Below are positions 48,203 to 63,083 of a DNA stretch of 64,000 nt, one piece after another. This stretch comes from Cololabis saira. Lineage: Eukaryota > Chordata > Actinopteri > Beloniformes > Belonidae. The DNA is taken from NCBI RefSeq assembly GCF_033807715.1, contig NC_084587.1, forward strand, positions 22,561,017 to 22,625,016, written 5' to 3'. Under the pieces are notes generated by a model, which was given only the letters and a program-made list of their open reading frames with translations, was not told the origin of the DNA and did no database searches. Made by a program: the position numbers and the translations under genes. Every line of letters starts with the position of its first letter. The first letter of the stretch is position 1.

Positions 48203-49446
48203 CCTGCATATTATTAATGGGGTATTTGATGATTTGATGATTACAGTTTTTGGCAATGACGAGTCATGCTTTTTTACTGAATATGCTTTAAAAAGGGCTG
48301 GTAAATGATCAAAGTATCCATTAAGGAACATCTTCAGGCTAGTATGACCATACACAATCCCCTTTTATCATTCAAATCTTTCCTATGTGAAGCTCTTTAT
48401 GAAATAAATTAGAAAAATGACTAAAAGCTACAATGCCCAACTATTGTCAGCATACTCCATCACAAATTGTCAAAAACTGGTACCATTACAGTATAATTTC
48501 TAAAAAGTCTAAGTACTGAATGTCTAAGCTAAAATGCAATATTTAGAACCTTGCCAAACTGATTTGCTGTACATTTCTTGATGTATTTTTAACATATCCT
48601 TCCATATTAACAACATTTGTGTGGTTCCTGTGGCAGGGTTTTTTTTGGCCCAAAATTAGGCTGAGATGGTGTTTCCCATGTGGGGATCATGTCTTATTCA
48701 CACACAAGGCACGCATTTATTTGCAGCGTGGCCTAAACTTTGTTTTTAATGTACTAATATTCCTTAAACTAATCCCATGTCAACTCTTTCTGATCTTCGA
48801 TCGTCACTCGTTTCCCCAAGTCTCTCTTTAGCATTTCTTGAGACAGTTTTGAACTTTATTCATGATACATTAACCATATTTTTTAAGTAATACGGTTTAA
48901 CATTCTCCCATGGTAGATTAATTATGTCTGCTCTCAGTACTATTTCACCTATCATCTCCCTGCCTGGCAAACTGACTTTTTAAGTCTCTAATTTTACACA
49001 TATTTGAAAAAGGAAAAAGAGAAAGAAAACTAAATAAAAATAAACATGTTTTGTGTCTGTGTATTTGTACACTAAATAAGGACATGGTTATCTTTTTTAC
49101 AAGATCTCAAATTCTTAAGCCGTCAGATACATCCATCAGCTAGGTGTATTTATAGGGTGAAACCTGCATTCTACAGGTGCGGGTGGTTTGACTGATGTGG
49201 AGATTGCGTTCAGGGCCGTGACCTCTCAGTGGTGGAAAGCCACAATTGCAGTCTTAGATGTCAAATACAGCAGGTTCATGCTTGTCTGGACATACCATTG
49301 TGCAGAAATAAAAAAATAAAAAAATAAAAAAAAGATGTTTAGGACAGCTAGGGTGTCTCGAAATTTGCCCAAGACTTCCTCAGATTTTTCAACGGAAGGA
49401 AAACTCTGGATTTGACTTTGATTTCTGAGAGGCAGTACCAATATAA

Positions 49447-50126
49447 GGTGTGTTTCCATTAGCAAGGGGTCCAGGTAGTTTTTTTGGGGGGGTTCTCTTC
49501 ACTACCTGCAAAAGTGGCCGTCAGGAACCTTTTTAAAAGGGTGAAAATCATTCCTGTAGTAGGAGGTAATCAGCTCGACCTACAGGAACTTCCTGGTGGG
49601 AATCTCTGCTGAGCCATGATTTCTAAATAACATTCAGCACTCTCACGTTTACATTAATCATATGACCAGAACTTATTTGAACCTATTGGACCTGAAACAT
49701 TTTGTTGTGATGACAATTGAACAAGAAAAATCAATAAACACACTGATGAGTCGGTACAAGGCTTATTGACACCAATGTAGAGATCTTGTTTAGGGTTTTC
49801 TTCTAATATCAATCGCTACCACCATGGTGTATGTTAAAAAACAAAATGGCAAGTAGCATCCCTTGTTTACATGTTTCTTCTTCTCTTTCTTCTTTCCCTG
49901 CATTCGTCTTTTTCCAAGTCCTTTTATGCTGCTGGCTTTTTGCAAACAGCCTAAAATACGTGTTACCAGTGTCACATGGTACGCAGTGTATTTGTTCACC
50001 CAGTGGTTCTTGTGTAGCGCTAGCTACAGTGTACTGGAGACATGCCAGGTGAAGGGGCTGAGTAGGGGGTCGGCCCTGTTAAAGGGTTCCTGTCTCTTCC
50101 TGAATCCCTTCTAACGGAAACACACC
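49447..50126. mobile_element. terminal-inverted-repeat element, class uncertain
   Basis: The left end GGTGTGTTTCCATTAGCAAG matches the inverse of the right end (GGTGTGTTTCCGTTAGAAGG) with two or three differences. The interior has complementary pieces (TCCTGTAG/CTACAGGA) and no transposase frame. No clear target duplication was found. Confidence 0.6.
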
Positions 50127-53100
50127 AGTTGCAGTTGTGTTAGTATAAGTTAGTATAACTTGGTATAAGACAGGCAGTTTTCTATGCCTCAGTACTTGTA
50201 TAACAACTCCAATAATGGTGAGCTTTTTCTTCATTTATTCTTAAGTTATCTCTCTACACCGTGTTTTGAAAATACACACAAACCATCAAGTCTATATGTG
50301 GTCACGAGGTGATATCAAATGATGTGATGATGGTGCCTAAAGCTTAGAGAACAGAAGTTGGATGTCAAGAAATTAATAAAAGCTAACATCAGAAGCTACA
50401 AACCATTATTACAGATAAAACATGCAAACAGTCAGTTGCCTTTATTACGCTTTGTGCGAGAAAACAGCTGCTTTGAAACAAGTCATGTTTGCCATCTGTC
50501 ATTGTGACAGCAAATGTACTTTTAAACTGAAATATTCTGTGGATGAGCTCTGCTACTTCAATCAGCAACAGACATACCAGAATACCTGGATGTATTCAAA
50601 CAATGTTGTTGACAACGCGGCTGGATTGTGAGTTACAGTCAAGAAGGAAATTAACTACATGAAACACATATCTTTGTTTTGACAACTTATAAATTAACAT
50701 TTTCTTGTTCAGAGCTTTAAGCTGTTGTAATGTTATTGTATTCTGTGACATTTTTAAGTTCTCAACCGAGTCTGAGTATTTAAATGGTAGATGGCTCAAT
50801 TTAGCATGAGGTAGAATCTTTTAACCAGTGAAGATCTCTAGTAGTAACAAGGCATAAGAAGAGTTATTTGTTCAAGTCTACCTTAAGCTATCTTTTGAGT
50901 GAATGGAGAACATTATTATACAATTTTCCACAGCACCACAGTCTGTGCAGAATTTACACAAATGTGCAATAAATTGCCATTGTGAATCATAATGTAATAC
51001 TCTATGCACCGACAGGAAGTTGTACTCCTAATTCTGTTGTATTGAAAATACAATAACAAAGCGTTTATATTGCGTTCCGTTCCAGTGTAATTTGTGAATG
51101 ATTGCCAGAAGCCAAGTTTGTCTTTATTCAGCGAAAGCACAAATAAAATACTCTCATTTGTCAAACAGCAACTGGCAATTCAGGTTTCAGTTGAGAAGGT
51201 TTTGAAGGCAGTTACCAACACCGAAGCTCAAAAATAAATTTTTGAAAATATATATCTCAAAGGTTCCTAAATATATTCTGTAAATCCTGTGTGTACGTGG
51301 TACTCATTTTAAAGTTTTTACTTGACTGTCAGCATAAGCACAATGCAACAATAGCAACAATTCATTCATATGCTCTTGTATACATGGGGCAAGAAGGGTA
51401 ATGTGTAAATGCTATAATACACAGAGCTCTCTGCTCACTCTGTGAAGAAGAGCTGTTCATATTCAAAAATACTTCTGCCATTCTATCTCGGTGAAGCAGG
51501 CACATGTGGGTGGGATCCTTCTTTGAGAAACTCAATACAAGCAAACGTGTAGGACACTTTAAAAAGGCAAAAACTTCAGTGTTTTGGGGTAGAATGTGTA
51601 AGAAGTGCAGGATGTTACACCGCCAACAGCAGTGCTAGCATCGTGCTTACATACCGACTGATCAGCTGATCAGTTTACTGTATTCCACGGGTTAAAAACT
51701 TTTATCTTGAGTGTGTTCTTCAATAAAACGGGTCATGATTAGTAAGAATATTTTTCAGTAAGGTTTTTCAAACCATCCTCTTAAATACTGCAACTTGATG
51801 ACTCAAAAAGCCTACCTCGTGCCTTATTTCAGGGAAATTCTCTTTTTATGTGGTTTTTAAAGCTGCTAATTATAAGTCAATTGGCAAACTTATCAGCTTG
51901 ACATTTTTCTGCTGGCTCACAAACCATCCTCCCTCAAACAAGACATGGATGTAGCTATAACTTCCTCAAGAAGACAGGGTGCATTCTTTAGAACAAGTGT
52001 GAAAAGAACAGGCTATCACCCTGCTGCGCAGTTTTCTGGCGTACTGAAGCTCCTCATGGAGGTGATTGTGTGTCTGTGGAAGAGAAGTGAGAGAGAGTAG
52101 GAGGGTGGATAGTGGGTGTGTACAGCGTCCATGTATTGTTTGTAAATCACCCTGCTGGCAAAAGGGACACTTGGCTCTACAGCAGCCACACAAGCCAGGG
52201 ACACAAAGCAAGGTCTAAAGGGAGGTGGGGGTGGAGGGAAAGGTAATTCTATATGTACATGTATGTACACAAGTGGACACTGCGTCCATCAGGAACACTC
52301 CAAAGAACAGCAGGGGAGAAAGAGCAAGGGAGGAAGGATGAGGATGAGGAAATCTTGAGAATGTGCTGTCTATTCTCATGGAGTTACAGGTTTGACGGCT
52401 GCTTGGCAGAAGTGCCCGAGGCTGTGCCTGTTTGCTTGGATTTTAGCCTGTCGGTCAGTACAGGGACACCAATGAGGGATGGTGCCCGGTCCCTAACACA
52501 GATACAGAGGGAGCACTTTCAGACCATTATTTATAAAACGAGAAAGAAAAGGAAAAGACAGCAGCAAGGAAAAGAGAGAACTGCTGTAGCACAGCAGGAA
52601 ATGCTCACCGCTAACCTCATTTACATGCAGGTCCAGGGAGAATGGGGGGGGGGGTTATTCCATTTCCAATCTCCATGTTAAATGCTAGCTGGGGCAGCTG
52701 ATGGGAATGAGAGGTATTGTTCGCCTTATGCTGTTTATCCCTGCTTTTCTCACACCAATAGCTACCTTCCTGTCTTCTTGCTAAAAAGAGACATTGTCTC
52801 AATAATTTCAATCGCAATATAAAAATCTATGAACCTAACAAGCTATGCATACATCTGTTTACTTTGTGTAAACTGTGTAGTGCTACCAGCCCTCACAGGC
52901 CTATCAGTTCTGTCATAACCAGGTTGTGACCTGAGGCTGCAGCATTCAAAGCCATCCTTCACCCACTGAGTCTGTTCTGTGGCATAATGATTGCTATGAC
53001 AACCATCACTTAAAGCCGCGGGTAGGTGGAGGAGAGATGTCAGCTTCTCGTCTACTCTTCTGATGATCTCATTTCTGGCTGGCAGGTACAACAAGGTCAA

Positions 53101-55905
53101 ACCACTGACACTGGAAAAGTGGCTGCTTGCTACATGCAAACAGCAGAACCGAGTTTCCAAACAATTACACTGCCCTATCCAAATCAACATGGAGCAACGC
53201 TTTGAAAAACACGGGGTGGGGGAGGATATCTAAAAAAAAAAGAAAAAAGGAAAAAAAAAAAATCTGGGGAATCAGAGGGAATGAGATGTAAAAGAGGAGA
53301 TGGCTGTTGTTGGCCAGTTATGAGCACAAAGTCTGGCTGTGCGTCCCAAATAAGGTTTTTAAACGTTTTTTCTGGGAGGATTTGTGCTAATCTAGAAAAC
53401 CTTCTGGAGGAAGTGCAAATACATCTGCTGCTGACCACTCCCCTGCAGAGTACGAGGGATTAATGACATCGCAATCTGAACTAACATGGCCTCCGTTCAA
53501 AACATTTGCGAGGTGTGGGAAAACACAAACAATTACAGGCTGAGCTATCTGAGTCCGTCCTTTTTGCTATACCTTGCTCACAACCTTATCCCACTAATTT
53601 GTTTCTACTTATGCTTTCGGTTCTTAGACAAACTGTAAGCCGCAGAGCTCTTCACTCAGAAATATCCACTGATTAGCTAATCTCATTAGCATCACAAGGA
53701 TAAAATCAAGTGATCAAATGCCCTTGGTAAACAATGAGAGGATAAGACGGAAGACATGTTTCTTTTAATGCACCAAGCAGTGTGCAAATTGGGGCGCCAT
53801 ATCTATAGCGCTGAATTACTCAAGATGCTCAACTGCATTTTAAGCATCATAAATAACCTCAGAGTGCACTGACAATGGCTTCCTCTGAGGTGACATCACA
53901 TCAATGACTTTAACTTCTTAGGATTTTTGTCCTGCAGCCAAAGACTTCCACTCTCCTTTTAGAGGTGATATATCGTTTCCCTAGAGAGAGCCGTCACTGA
54001 CTTATGGCCCGACAATGCTGTGTCTGTAACTACCCCAGTCTTCTTGGTACTCTTAATTTACCAATTAAGCAAATCCTATGCTCCCAAAAAACTGCAGACA
54101 CTCTGCTGCTAGCACAGCTAGTGGATGACATTAGCCAATGCTTCGCTCCTGACGGTCTAAATGCGTAAAATGTAAACACTTTCACATCAAAAGGAGCAAG
54201 AGGTGAGCCTGGCTAGCGCACTGTAAGCTAGCAGAAGTCAGACCGTGCTTCGGTTGGGAATGAGTGTGCATGTGTGTATATGAGGCCTCTTGCCCTCCTC
54301 TACCCACACAGGAAGTGAGGTCATCTCCTAGCACCGCGCCGTGCAGAGTGTGTTCAGCGAGGGCGACAAAGATCAACATGTTGGCCAGCCTCCTAGCAAT
54401 TATACATACACTGATGGCCTACATTGAATTAAAATGTTTCTAAAAGCAGCTTCGTTGGGCAGTAAATGTGTAATATGTTAAAGTAGTAACTTTGTGGGGA
54501 CAGTCAGAAAGCAATTACCAAAGAAAAATCCATTGAAAAAAAAATCATAAACAGATGCCAAAAAGCTCCAAATTTCAAGCACTAGTTAATGATGCACCAC
54601 ATGCTCAAGAATTGGTTCACAGCCACCGGGGAGGCTCTATCTTTTAATACAATTTAGGTAGTTGTTTATCTCTCACTGTAATTTTAGTATTCTTTCTTGG
54701 AGTGAAACATGATACAGAGGCAAACAATAAATCACATCCCCGTTTAGAGCGGGCGTCTGGCACAACTGGCCGGCTTCAGTCTCCCAGACCACCACCCCCT
54801 GGGCTGATGCCGCCTCCTCCACTCCTCTCATGCTCACCATCCCTCATGCCTGTTAAAGGCTTGTCCTGCAGGGTCTGGATGCACTTGTGTGGTACAACAA
54901 CAGAGAAACCGCCCAAAGCTCTTAACAGCTCTTCCTCTCCACTTCCTCCCGCCCTCCATCACCACTGTTACGACCACCAGCTTCTCTCTCCCTCTCCACT
55001 CTGCTCCGTCTTTCCCAGCTGCACCGGCGAGCTGTGCCGTATGAACTGCTGCCAGCTGAAAGCCTGCTACTCCTGTGAGATTGCTATTACTCAGTGCAAG
55101 CAGGGCTCTGTGTAGCCAAAGGGCTGCTCTCCGAGCTGTAGATCTCCATGTTGTGACTTGTCAACACGGGGAAAAATCGTTGCCGAGACTGAGGCACTTC
55201 CATCCCGCACAGGAGGGGTTCTGATTGCAACCAGGCAGGTACTGTACAGGAGGCTTGAGGTCGGCTTCTGTTGCCTGGTTTTGCGTTGCAGAGGATTCTT
55301 GGCTCAGCAAAGGCATTCGGAAACCACTGGATAACAGGCATTTAAAGAAGAAATCACCTTTAAGTCAACCATCTAAGATTTTTAGGGTTTATTTAATTTC
55401 AATATTGTTGCAATTAGGAAAAATCTTTCATATGAAAAGACAGAAATCTGTTTTGAAATTCCCAGCAGACAACTAAATTACAAATTTGAATGAATTACTA
55501 GTCTAGTATTTCTTTACTGTCAGTGATAAATTCAACACTAAATGAAAAGGTTTATTACAGCACTTACAATACTTGACACAGAGTTAAATCCCTCTTTAAC
55601 AAAAAGAAAACATTTTAATTTCTTAAAGCTACACATCAAATACACTTTATCACCACGTCACTAAAAAACCTTTCGCGTAACTAAATCAAGAAATGTTCAA
55701 CGCTCTTTCCAGACACCGAAAAACAAAGCAAATTTGTAGTCCAGAAAAAAACGAACAAAAAAAAAACATTAAAACTTTCTTATTCATGGTTGGAATCATG
55801 TATTCAGCCGTACTGTATACGGCCTTCCATTCACACTCCTGCAACATGCATGTGGTGGTGCTATGGCCTCGAGCGTGAACACCACATAAAAAGGGACTTC
55901 ATTAT

Positions 55906-55998
55906 AGGGCTGCAAGTAACGATTGTTTTAGTAGTCAACTAATCTGTTGATTGTTTTTTTCGACTAGTCGATTAGTTAACGACTATTCTTGTCAAGTG
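55906..55998. repeat. dispersed repeat fragment (GGGCTGCAA type)
   Basis: AGGGCTGCAAGTAACGATTG followed by alternating GTCGACTAAT/CGATTAGT motifs, a pattern frequent in fish interspersed repeats. Boundaries are uncertain. Confidence 0.4.
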
Positions 55999-58900
55999 CT
56001 CCATGTGACAGGATGTGGCTTAATGTCACCGGGCACTGCAAGCCCTCGGAGGTATCACCAGTGTCACAGGGTTCGACAAAAAGCGGCAAAACATCTGCAA
56101 TCTAACAACGCCCTTTGATTTTCATATGACGTATTTATTCAGTGGGCTACACGCAGTCACCAAGCAAACAATAAAATCAACCACATGCTAATGCAAAAGC
56201 TGCACTCAACTTTTAAATATTACACATCTTTATCTGGACAAAACATTTCTGATACAACCACAACTGGTCAACCTAGGATGCTTTACACATCAAAGTTACT
56301 CCCACTACTTTGACTTCATGGACCAAATTAGATTTCAAATTTTCTTTTAAAAGATACACCAGTAGTTTCAGATTTTTCCACCAATTTTAATTGAATTTCT
56401 CTAATTCTATTGTAAATTTCAAGTGCATATTCATAAACATGGGTTTTTAAGTTCTCTAAACTGCACAAGGTTGCAGGACTTTCTATCAGTCTAAAAATAA
56501 ATCTATTAAAAAGAGACAAAATATTAAAGAGAGAAAAAGAGATCTGGGAAACTAAACAGCTTCTTTTTTTTTTTCTAAACAAACTGTATTCAACTTTGTA
56601 GATAATTCTTCCAGTCACCTGCACATAGACACCGGTGTCATTCGTACTGTTTGGAAGACAGATTTTCTTTTTTCTTAAATGACAATTATGTAACAGTTTC
56701 GTGTCTAACTTACTGCCTCTTGGAAAAAGGTGTCTGCTTTCTGTCACAGAGTTCCACTGAGGAGTTGACGTGGAAGTTCAAACCTGGATATACTACATGC
56801 TGAGAAGGAAGGCTATTTTCCCTTGCTGGCTTTCTCTATTCGAAACTTATGTAAGTTTGAAGAATTCTTAATACGGTCAAATAAAACTGCTAAAATCCAT
56901 GTCTCTATTGCCATCCCAAGTTCAATTTCCCAGTAAACTGGCAGAAGAAACCCAATCTGACCCAAAACAAAAAACTAATGTAAAATCAGCTCTGCATCAT
57001 ATTTTCTTTCACAGCAGTATTTATTGATAGAATTGTTTAAATCGGTTTGTGCAAAACATCAAGATGTTCCATTGTGCATCAGTCTGATTTCCTGATCTCT
57101 GAGTCACCACCTTTAAATGACAGTCCAAACAAAACTAATTTTGAATCTGTTCTATTGAACAGGAGTTCTCCCTTTACAATGTTCCAAGCTTCATAGAGTT
57201 TTATATTAATTTCAAGCTCTTCTGCAGACCTCCTAGCAGATCCCTGCCTTCCAACTGCTGCTGGCAGACATGCAGCAATTCCATCAGTGCATCTGTCCCT
57301 GCATAGTTTAAACTTCATGCTGCTGCTGTGCATTACCAGTGCTTCATGCTTAAAGATTGCGGACGAGACAGCAAATGTTGGAACGCACAGTGAGCAACAC
57401 ATACAATACATGGAGCTGCTTTGTTTGCAACATCTCAGCCACATAATTGTGAATCATTTCTGTTGGAGAAAAAGAAAAACAGAGTCTTTCAAACATAGAT
57501 GGCTCGCAGGTTCCTTATCGTATCCTCGTCGAAAATGTGGGACCCGGTCTGTCGTTATCTTTATTTATCTATTTTTTATGTTTGTTTTTAAGAAATAAAT
57601 CAATAGTTCAAGAGGCTGAGTGAGAGCAAGTGTAGATAACCTACTGGCTGGACACAAGTAGATGGCAACCCCTGCATAACTGTCTATACCCCTGTGTAAC
57701 GACAGGAAGCACCTCACTTTTACCATCAAACCTTAGTAACACACACACAAGCAGCTCTTCTTGCTCCCTTTCTGTGTTTCAAATAATATTTTATGGGAGT
57801 TGAAATAAAATAAAAGGATGTCTGCACATTGAACTGGTGATCATGTATACAAAATGAATGTGTGTTGTTTCCAAAAACACCTCTAAATTCGACTAAATGT
57901 TCACACTGATGCTGTCTGCTAATATTAAAACTGTTTAGTTATTAAGATAGGTATTGCAGATACTTTATACCCATTCCTTGCATCACATAAACAATGACAG
58001 CAATGGCCCCAACCATACGTTATATGCTATTCTATAACCTGTATGTTGTCACTTTATTCAAATAGTGTCTCTAAGAGTGTATACATTTCCTGCATTTCAA
58101 GTGGAAAATTTGCAATTTTAATAAAATACACTCAATCCCACGACAAAACAAAAAAGAAATGTTTGTGATAACGAATTTTGACAAAAAGATATAATTTTGT
58201 TTGTGCTGGACCGGCCGCCAGGATTCTTGGCTTGGTACCGAAGATTTAAGCAGAGAAGAAAATGAAACTAAGTGTGAACAGATTTCTTTCTTTTAAAAAT
58301 TACTGCCAATGGGACATTAGACAAAAAGCTTGACACTGTCTATCACAATACACTTCCTTTATGGATACGACTAGGAATTCAGCAGGTACAATAACTTAGA
58401 TAAATATTAATAAAAGCAGACGTTATACCCCAGTATAAAAGCTTCGACTAGGATCTTAAGGTATTAATATTATAAAGATGTTTTTGATTCTCGAGAATTC
58501 CTCATTTTGAAGTGCTATGAACCCACTTGTCTGTGTGCCTTGCCAATTGTCTGAAGTTGCAAATAAGGTTAACATTTGTGTACAAATATTGATCGTAGCC
58601 CTGAGGCTTAGCTACTTCTGTAATACCAGGCCCATTAAACCCTGCCCAACTAACTGTTTCTTCCCATCAGTCTGTTTCCTTTTGCTATTAAGTAAAACAC
58701 AACTGGCAGACTCGAGTGTGTATGCTGAATACAACTTCCAGTTGAAAGTGTGTTCTCTAAGACAAGATAGAGTTTCAGGCATCCAGTATCATTGCTCTGC
58801 TCTGCAATACATTTCCAAGCTCCAAGGCTATGTATCATAATCCGCGTGATCTTTATTCACTCGAAGCCACCAGCGCACCCCAGCCCCAGTCCCATCAAAG

Positions 58901-61900
58901 TTTAGGTTGTGAGGGGAGTTAGGGGAGCATGACGGAGATAGTGAGGAGGTGTATGAGCTTGTGTGTGGGGGGGGATTCTTGGCAGAAAGTGCCCAGAGAT
59001 TTTATGCCAAGTGAGAAATGGAAACCTCCTCTCATTTTCCTTTCCGTGTAATCCAACGTTTTCAAGCCCGAACCCCGCCAAGGTCATTATAATCATAGCA
59101 AGTGGAAGGTAGCCAGCGACCCACCATTACATTAAGGTGGAGAGCCACCCAGTCAGTCAGCTCTGAGCTGACAGAAAGGGGCAGAATGATGTGTAAAAAT
59201 ATTCAACATCTCTCCATACTACATGTAGATAATCAGGGAAGAGAGACTATTATGCTCCTCAAAGTTTGTGCTCATCATTATAGGGATTACGGTCACAATG
59301 TGTCCGGGGGAATCCTTTGGACTAAAAAAAAAACAAACAAAAAAAAAGTATATCTGCAAGTTACATTTGCACACACAAAAAAGGAGATATAATAAATCAC
59401 ACATGAAAACCCTTTAACTATTGCTAACTTTAGGAATGAGTAATTATGCAACAAATTTACTCAAACAATAGCACACTGCAAGGTCAAAAAGAATGGCAGT
59501 TTTCATTGTGGCACCAAAGGTCATGTTTGCTTGTCAGAATGAAGGCGCCATACTGTACTGTGACCTCCATAGCCAGCTTATGTACCCTCACACACACAAA
59601 CATGGACACACACAAACACGCAGGGTTGTGCGCTCACTTTCACATGTGCGTGCCATTCTCGCACACTTAAAGAATAGTCCCTTCCCACGAGCAGTGCCAT
59701 AGACAATAGCTCTGCTCACACTGGGAAACACAACCCATACATCTGGGTCTTTGCTAAGATAAAGCACCTCAAGCATTAAAGCCACTGTATTAGCTTGCCC
59801 TTTTTCACCACAGATGAAGAGATTTGAAGCTCGATATTGTGCATGTTGGCTGGCATACCACCAGGGTGTTGTTGGCTGCATAATGAAAACACACAGACTG
59901 ACAGCAGCTGGCAAGAGGTGACACTTCCATTCTAGAGTGGGAAGATCCAAAACAAAGCACAAAAAGCTTCTGACAAATTCATACTTTTCTGTGACAGTTT
60001 GCTGAGTGACAGGGGGAAACAACTCCCAAATCAGAAAAGACTTTCATTTAAACCCAGGAACACAGGCACAGCAGAGCTCCAGTGCAGTGCCTACACAAAA
60101 GTATGCAGCTTCAGAAACACGGCTGAAGGGGATGCATTTTGCAGACCAAAAACAGTTTAACTGAAATTTTGTCATTGACTTATTCAAATTTTCCCATCTA
60201 AATGACAGAAAATATTGCCACTAACGTTTGACTAATACAGACTTTATACAAGGATGTTGTAGATGACTAAGATAGGCATATTATAAAAGACCAGATGTAC
60301 AAAATGTCACAGGTTTTCTTGTAAGCTCAGTTAGAAATGATCTTACCGTAAATCATAATTAAATTGACGAACATTTTCTGTGTGTTTCATAGTGACAAAA
60401 TCTGCCCTGAAACATCAAGTACTTTAACAATCAGAGCTTGATTTCTTTACAAGGAATTAGAGGGGAACATTTAACAGTGATCTGGATGTTGCAGTGAATT
60501 ATGAATGGTATTGCCATCTGAAGTGAGCAACTAGGTAATAACACATGTACAAGACTTTCATACCACAAGATACCACAACAATATTCTATGACTCTCACAC
60601 ATACAATTGTTATCCTTATAGCATTATTGGAGGGATGATGTTTAACTGCAGTCTTACTCAGACCTTAACCATAACCAATTCAAGCTCGATCCTAAACTCC
60701 ACACCTCACACCTTACTTCCAACAAGGCATCCAGAAATTACATTTTGCCCAATTAAGACCAGGTTTCGATCCCAATGAATAATATTAGGGCCCGCAAAGT
60801 TGCTGCTTAAAGGAACATACCAGAGTTAAAGCGGCCCTAAGTCCATTATAATATGGCAAGGAGAGTAAACTTTCACTGGGGACCAAAACAACGTGAATTA
60901 AAGCAGTTCTCAGTGAGAATGGAATACATGTTTGCAAGAAAATGCCAGTTAATGTAGAGTGCTGAAGCTAAGTCAAAATAAATTGCTATATTAAGCCTCT
61001 GACAAGACCCAAAAATGTAATTTCATTTAAGTGATTGGGTGAGTAGGGTCTCTACAGACAAACTGAGGTCATTTAAACATTTTATGTGAACCGAAAGTGC
61101 ATTAAAAGGACTGTTTGTACTAGCATTTCTGTCTGGTTACTGCCATGCCCCACAAACTACTATCAATAGATGGGAAAGGAGGAGGATTATAGCCTCTGCT
61201 TCCATAGAACTGGATCAGAATGTGGATATTTATGATAAAAAAGGCAAGGGTTGGAAGAGGAGAAATCTCCTTCCATTGAGTCTATTGACAGTAGTTTGCT
61301 CTACATCAGTAATCATCCTATACGGACTTATGACAAGATGGCAACGACCAGGCCACAATGCCTGTCCAAACAATCCTCTTAATACAGTTTTTGTACACAT
61401 GCAAAGTTTGAAAAAAAAAAAACCCTGGTTTGTCTGTGAGGGCCCTATTCAAACTGTCATTTCAATGGAGTCATGTCCCTAATTGCCATTTTGCTCAAAA
61501 CATATATTCTGTTTTTACTTAGAACTGCTTTGGTCCAATTTGTTTTGGTCCTTAATTTAACTTTACACTCCTTGCCATCTAATAATAGACCTAAGGTTGT
61601 GTTAACTCTAGAACTGACCTTTAAATGTGGAAAGATTTAAAAGAACTAACAAAAACATGCACCCACAAGCCAAAGCCTGGAGTGGCATGGAGAATGAATC
61701 CCACAGAGTGAGCTGAGACAATTGTGAATTCTGTATGGAGAAAAAGGAAATACAAACTCAATTAACTATTAATGGCTTTTACAATACAACAAAGTGCCAA
61801 ACATTTAAGGAAATTACACATCAAGCTTCTTTGGAGGGGGAGACTGGCTTTGTATTACATGTGTACTAAACCTATTCTTGGGAAAGCATTCTCAAAGAAG

Positions 61901-62318
61901 TCTTGATGCACAGTGATAGTAAAAAGACTGCAACGGGTTATATTCATCATTCATCAAAGCTCTGCTCTGTGCTGTCCATCCATGTGACTTCCACACTTCT
62001 CATGCAGCATATCAGGGAGAATTCCCTGTCACTCAATCTCACACTTGCACACAGAGAACCAGTCACTGCTACTGATGTCACCCATCATCCACCTCTACCT
62101 CTGCAATTTCTCCCAAAGTTCAAGCCTAGATCAGACTCTACGACTACGGTATAAACAGTAAAAAGAAGCAGTGATGCTGAACTGGTTGTGATGAGCCATT
62201 TAAAAATAAAGGCAAATGCCTCAAGGCTACACTGATTCAGGTTTGAGGTATCACGAATGACCTAATTATTAATTACATCTACATGACAATACGACCGATT
62301 CAACTGCTTGCTTATACA

Positions 62319-63083
62319 CAGTACTCGCGTTGAGGGGGGATGAGGGGGGATGGCATCCCCCCTGAAATAAAAACGGTCAAAATCATCCCCCCTGTAAAAC
62401 TGCCATCCCCCCTTTCCATCCTTTATGTCATTTCATCAATGATTTTGGTATTACTGCTATTTCAACATTTAGAGTCATCACCAGAAAAATAACACCAGAA
62501 AAATAATTTATTTGACAATTTTCACCGGTTTCAAGTCAATTTTCACTTGAAATAAATAGGAAAAATCTGCCAATGGGACAAGATTTATCTTCTCATTACA
62601 AGCAATAAAATCTTTTTCCACATGCAGATTTTTCTACTTATTCTAAGTGAAAATCTACTTGAAACAGGTGAAAATTGTTGTTTTTTCCAGTGATGAGTCT
62701 TGTTTTAAGTGTAGTGAGATTTTTTTTTACTAAAATGAGACATTTTAACTAGAAATAAGACCAATATTCTTGTTAAGATTTTGAGTTTTTGCAGTGATCC
62801 ATGTTACTTATCCTGTGAAGGACAGAGGCATATTGATAAGTTCAGAAAACTGTTTTTAATTGTTGTGTTTTGATGTATTTGATGTAAGCCCAGTGGATAT
62901 TTAAAGCTTACAGAAGGCTGCATTTAACTGCTGCTATGTCATTCCTGCAGTATTTCTGCAGGTGTTTTGGTCAGTGCTATTATTTGTAATATATTATATT
63001 ATTTGTAATCAGCACAAATTATCTGTCTCCATATGATAAAATCCACCATCCCCCCCTGATTTTTTTTTACAACTCGAGTACTG
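62319..63083. mobile_element. hAT-type MITE with perfect 8-bp target duplication
   Basis: The left end CAGTACTCGCGTTG and the inverted right end CAGTACTCGAGTTG differ at one base. Both are flanked by CTTATACA (62311-62318 and 63084-63091), the 8-bp duplication expected of hAT transposons. It is 765 bp long with no transposase. Near the left end, repeated GGGGGGATG and CATCCCCCC can fold back; the interior is AT-rich with inverted AAAATCT/AGATTTT pieces. Confidence 0.88.
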
